8,620 bases of DNA, from contig CABRXB010000037.1 in NCBI GenBank assembly GCA_902474785.1, positions 1 to 8,620 on the forward strand. Reading direction: 5' to 3'. The stretch is from an uncultured Eubacteriales bacterium. GTDB taxonomy: Bacteria > Bacillota > Clostridia > Oscillospirales > Feifaniaceae. Shown here piece after piece: positions 6,381-8,620 of the stretch. The notes below the pieces were generated by a model. It saw only the letters and a list, made by a program, of their open reading frames with translations. It was not told the DNA's origin and did no database searches. A program made the translations under genes and the position numbers. How positions within the stretch are numbered: position 1 is the first letter of the stretch; the number at the start of each line of letters is the position of its first letter.

Positions 6381-7355
6381 ATGAAACGCGAACGCTTTGA
6401 GGCCGCCCTGACACTGCACCGTATGCAAACTCCCCTTGTGAAAAACTATTTTCGTGCGCAGCGCGGCCCGGTTCCCCTCGTCAGCTTTGATTTCGATGCA
6501 AGCGGCCAGCCGTGCGCCGCCGTCATGCTCAACTTTTTTCAGCTGTCCCACAGGCAGACCTTCTATGAGGTGATCTTCTCCTGTTGCGACGCCTTTTCCC
6601 TCGAGGTGGGCGACCTTATCCTGCGCGTCGACCCCTTTGACCTGTGCATTGTCTCGCCTGACGTGGAGCATCAGGTGCTCCCAGACAGGGGGCGGACAAA
6701 CATTTTCTCGGTCGTCATCAACCACAAGCCGATGGGCCGCTATGTCTTTCTCGGTCTGATCTCGGGCTGTGAGCTGCTGCTTAACTTTTTTGCCGACGCC
6801 TTTCGGCGCTCCGGCTGCTGCAACTTTTTGCACGTTGCAAACCCTGGCGACCCCGATCTCAAAGAGGCGATGCTTCAGCTCGTTGTCGACAGCGCCGAGC
6901 GGCAGCGGGGCAACTCGCGCCTTGTCGAGGCCGACCTCTCCCGCCTGTTGATTCTCGTCGAACAGCGATGCAATCTCGCTTCGCTCATCGAGGTCTCGAC
7001 CGACAACCGACTGGCCAGCGCCGTCTACACCTATCTCTCGGAGCACTACGCCACAGCGACACTCAAGAGCACGGCGCAGGCCTTGCACTACAGTCCCGAC
7101 CACATCTCCGCCGTGCTTCGACGGGAGGGCTGGGGCAGCTTTCACGCCAATTTGCGCCGGTTTCGCCTCAATCAAGCCATCGTCTTGCTCACCAGCTCAG
7201 ACCTTTCAGCCACCGAGATCGCCAACTTTGTGGGCTTTGCAAGCTACAGCGGTTTTTACAAAGCCTTCAAATCGCGCTATTTCATCAGTCCCGCCGCCTT
7301 TCTCAAAAAATACCGCGAGACGGGTAGCGGCTTGTGCGATCGCACCGGCCTGTGA
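6381..7355 (+). CDS. AraC-family transcriptional regulator
   Basis: The product is a 324-residue cytoplasmic DNA-binding protein. The C-terminal AraC domain (about 210-313) has two helix-turn-helix motifs, TLKSTAQALHYSPDHISAVL (227-246) and the one starting SATEIANFVGFASYSGFYKAF (276-296), followed by SPAAFLKKYR (303-312). The glycine usual in the final FKK..G.SP signature is Phe301 here. The N-terminal part (about 45-115) has the beta-strand and GDLIL...P.D..H pattern of a cupin-like sensing domain, so a small-molecule effector is likely. ATG 6381 follows a perfect AGGAGG (6368-6373) by seven bases. It lies downstream of the amidohydrolase on the same strand, across a strong terminator, so it is probably a separate unit. 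The most likely target is the divergent carrier/hydrolase promoter region; this is inferred from position only. Confidence 0.93.
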   Translation: MKRERFEAALTLHRMQTPLVKNYFRAQRGPVPLVSFDFDASGQPCAAVMLNFFQLSHRQTFYEVIFSCCDAFSLEVGDLILRVDPFDLCIVSPDVEHQVLPDRGRTNIFSVVINHKPMGRYVFLGLISGCELLLNFFADAFRRSGCCNFLHVANPGDPDLKEAMLQLVVDSAERQRGNSRLVEADLSRLLILVEQRCNLASLIEVSTDNRLASAVYTYLSEHYATATLKSTAQALHYSPDHISAVLRREGWGSFHANLRRFRLNQAIVLLTSSDLSATEIANFVGFASYSGFYKAFKSRYFISPAAFLKKYRETGSGLCDRTGL

Positions 7356-7659
7356 CAAGCCCAACTCCACTCTGCCCTCGTGGGTTGCAGTCGCCTTTTG
7401 ACGCGCTTTGCAATTCCCCTCGCATCGCCGCTCTCCTTCTTTGCAGGGCATCCAGGCCGCCTTTGCAAGCCGTGCCAGGGGCACGGCAAATCCGTTCCCG
7501 CTTTGACACAGCAAAAAGAGGGACGCCTTTCGGTGGGAACGGATGGGCAGGGTTTGCCCGCGGGTCGAAACCTGCCGGCAAAGGCGCAGGCCTTTGCAAG
7601 CGGCGGGCTCGCCTCCTGGAGAATACGGGCGGTGAGAGAGCTTCAACGATGCAAAACAG
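7356..7659. other. Gene-free region after the regulator, rich in inverted repeats
   Basis: No frame here has both a credible ribosome binding site and recognisable protein; the open frames that cross it run on into the repeat array. CTTTGCA occurs four times (7406, 7439, 7461 and 7592), and the 12-mer GCCTTTGCAAGC occurs exactly twice (7459-7470 and 7590-7601). Between those two lies a run of hairpins described separately. There is no simple U-tailed terminator directly after the regulator stop at 7355. Confidence 0.6.
7469..7607. ncRNA. Block of consecutive hairpins: possible structured RNA or palindromic repeat element
   Basis: Five stems follow one another. They are GCCGTGCC/GGCACGGC (7469-7487, 8 bp, loop of 3); ATCCGTTCCC/GGGAACGGAT (7490-7544, 10 bp, large loop); GGGCA/TGCCC (7545-7559); CGGGT/ACCTG with a CGAA loop (7561-7574, one G-U pair); and GCAAAGG/CCTTTGC (7578-7597). 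The last is extended by an outer CCTGCCG/CGGCGGG pairing (7571-7607) that competes with the fourth stem. The strand of any transcript is unknown because perfect stems read the same both ways. I do not recognise an RNA family; tmRNA, RNase P and SRP RNA signatures are absent. An interspersed DNA repeat is an equally good explanation. Confidence 0.35.
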
Positions 7660-8620
7660 AGGGCTTGCCTGCAGGCCACTCGAGCTGCGCCGGGGCCAAG
7701 CCTGGATGGAAAAAGCATCCAACTCATGCCGGGGGCCAGAGCTTAGTGTGGTAAGGTTAAAAACCCACACCGAGGCTAAAGCGCAGGCGGGGCCCATACC
7801 TGAGCCGGGGCCAGGGCCCAGATCAGGCGTGGTGCTAAACCCCTGCCGAAGCCATGCAGCCTTGCAAGGACATGCAGCCTGCAACGGGGCCAAGCCCGGT
7901 TTGGGCGAGAGCATGCCCTGTGAAAGAGGCCAGGGCCCGAACAGGCGTAGGTGCCAAAACCCCTGCCGAACCAGACCAGCCTTGCGAGGACATGCAGCTC
8001 GCAACGGGGCCAAGCCCGGTTTGGGCGAGAGCATGCCCTGTGAAAGAGGCTAGAGTCCGAACAGGCAAAGGAACCCAAACCCCTGCCGGAGCCAGACCAG
8101 CCTTGCGAGGACACGCAGCCCGCACCGGTGCCAAGCCCGGTTTGGGCGAGAGCGCGCCCTGTGCGAGAGTCAGAGGCCAGATCAGGCGAGGTGAAAAACC
8201 CTCGCCGGGGGCAGACCAGCCTTGTGAGAACACGCAGCCCGCACCGGGGCCAAGCCCGGTTCGAGCGAAAGCGCGCCCTATGCAAGAACCAGAGTCCGAA
8301 CAGGCAAAGGAACCAGAACCCCTCCGAACCAGACCAGCCTTGTGAGAACACGCAGCCCGCAACAAGGCCAAGCCCGGTTTGGGCGAGAGCATGCCCTGTG
8401 CAAGAACCAGAGCCCGAACAGGCAAAGGAACCAGAACCCATGCCGGAGCCAGACCAGCCTTGCGAGGACATGCAGCCCGCAACGGGGCCAAGCCCGATGC
8501 GGGCGAGAGCACGCCCTGTGCAAGAACCAGGGCCCAAATCCGGAGTGGTGCCAAACCCCTCCGAACCAGACCAGCCTTGCGAGGACATGCAGCCCGCAAC
8601 GGGGCCAAGCCCGATGCGGG
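7660..8620. repeat. Tandem array of ~120-bp units, running off the window end
   Basis: CAGCCTTG begins units at 7857, 7977, 8098, 8217, 8335, 8455 and 8572, giving periods of 120, 121, 119, 118, 120 and 117. A half unit precedes them (about 7801-7856), and a strongly diverged lead-in starts near 7660 (GCGCCGGGGCCAAGCCTGG at 7686-7704 matches the unit core). Each unit has a conserved first part of about 65-75 bases, with the core CGGGGCCAAGCCCGGTTTGG, and a variable second part of about 45 bases. Periods drift by non-multiples of three, so neither strand keeps a frame across units. The + strand is very poor in T (about 10 T to 36 A in the unit at 8335-8454). This removes stop codons from the - strand and explains the long - strand open frames. 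No spacers are unique, so it is not a CRISPR array. I do not recognise a repeat family. Confidence 0.85.

Noticed and set aside
7550..7580. tmRNA-like start on the - strand (GGTTTCGACC)
   Set aside because: The flanking bases do not fit the tmRNA acceptor end, no tag-peptide frame follows, and the 3' part would fall inside the regulator gene.
8255..8275. GGTTCGAG in one repeat unit, resembling a tRNA T-loop
   Set aside because: The other units read GTTTGGG or ATGCGGG at this place, and no acceptor, D or anticodon arms can be drawn around it.
7776..8608. Long - strand open frames (257-270 codons) across the 120-bp array that look like a repeat protein
   Set aside because: Unit lengths of 117-121 shift the frame between units, two - strand frames are open at once, and the near absence of T on the + strand explains the lack of stops. 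No ribosome binding site or domain is seen.

Overview
The window looks like chromosomal DNA of a GC-rich member of the Bacillota, probably class Clostridia. The reasons are strong purine-rich ribosome binding sites (AGGAGG, GGGAGGT), G/C-biased third codon positions, extended -10 promoters, a short ProB without a PUA domain, and a YfcC-type carrier beside an M20 amidohydrolase. This placement is inferred from gene character; no marker gene is present.

Layout. At 1-150 there is the apparent C-terminal end of an unidentified + strand gene. It is followed by a good ribosome binding site whose reading frame closes after five codons. At about 316-772 lies a degenerate tandem array with a period near 51 bp. 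The proline genes proB and proA occupy 2995-924 on the - strand as a two-gene operon with a clear promoter at 3083-3112. An intergenic stretch with a terminator-like hairpin (3220-3262) separates them from a YfcC/DcuC-type membrane carrier (4770-3370, - strand). Divergently from the carrier, an M20D amidohydrolase runs from 4947 to 6221 and ends at a very strong terminator (6280-6319). An AraC-family regulator follows (6381-7355). From 7356 to the window end I see no gene. This stretch holds a dense hairpin block (7469-7607) bracketed by an exact 12-bp direct repeat, then a tandem array with a period near 120 bp that runs off the window.

How the genes fit together. ProB and ProA carry out the first two committed steps from glutamate to proline; the third enzyme (ProC) is not here. 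The carrier, amidohydrolase and regulator look like a small uptake-and-hydrolysis unit: the carrier imports an N-acylated or peptide-like anionic compound, the hydrolase cleaves the amide bond in the cytoplasm, and the AraC protein controls expression from the divergent promoter region. The substrate cannot be read from the sequence.

The least ordinary parts are the non-coding ones. Two unrelated tandem arrays lie at the 3' sides of the outermost complete genes (downstream of proA on the left, of the araC-type gene on the right). They have opposite strand skews and unit lengths that vary by non-multiples of three, so the long open frames across them are very probably compositional. The block of consecutive hairpins at 7469-7607 is the best candidate for an undescribed structured RNA or small palindromic repeat element. 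I found no convincing new defence or mobile system.
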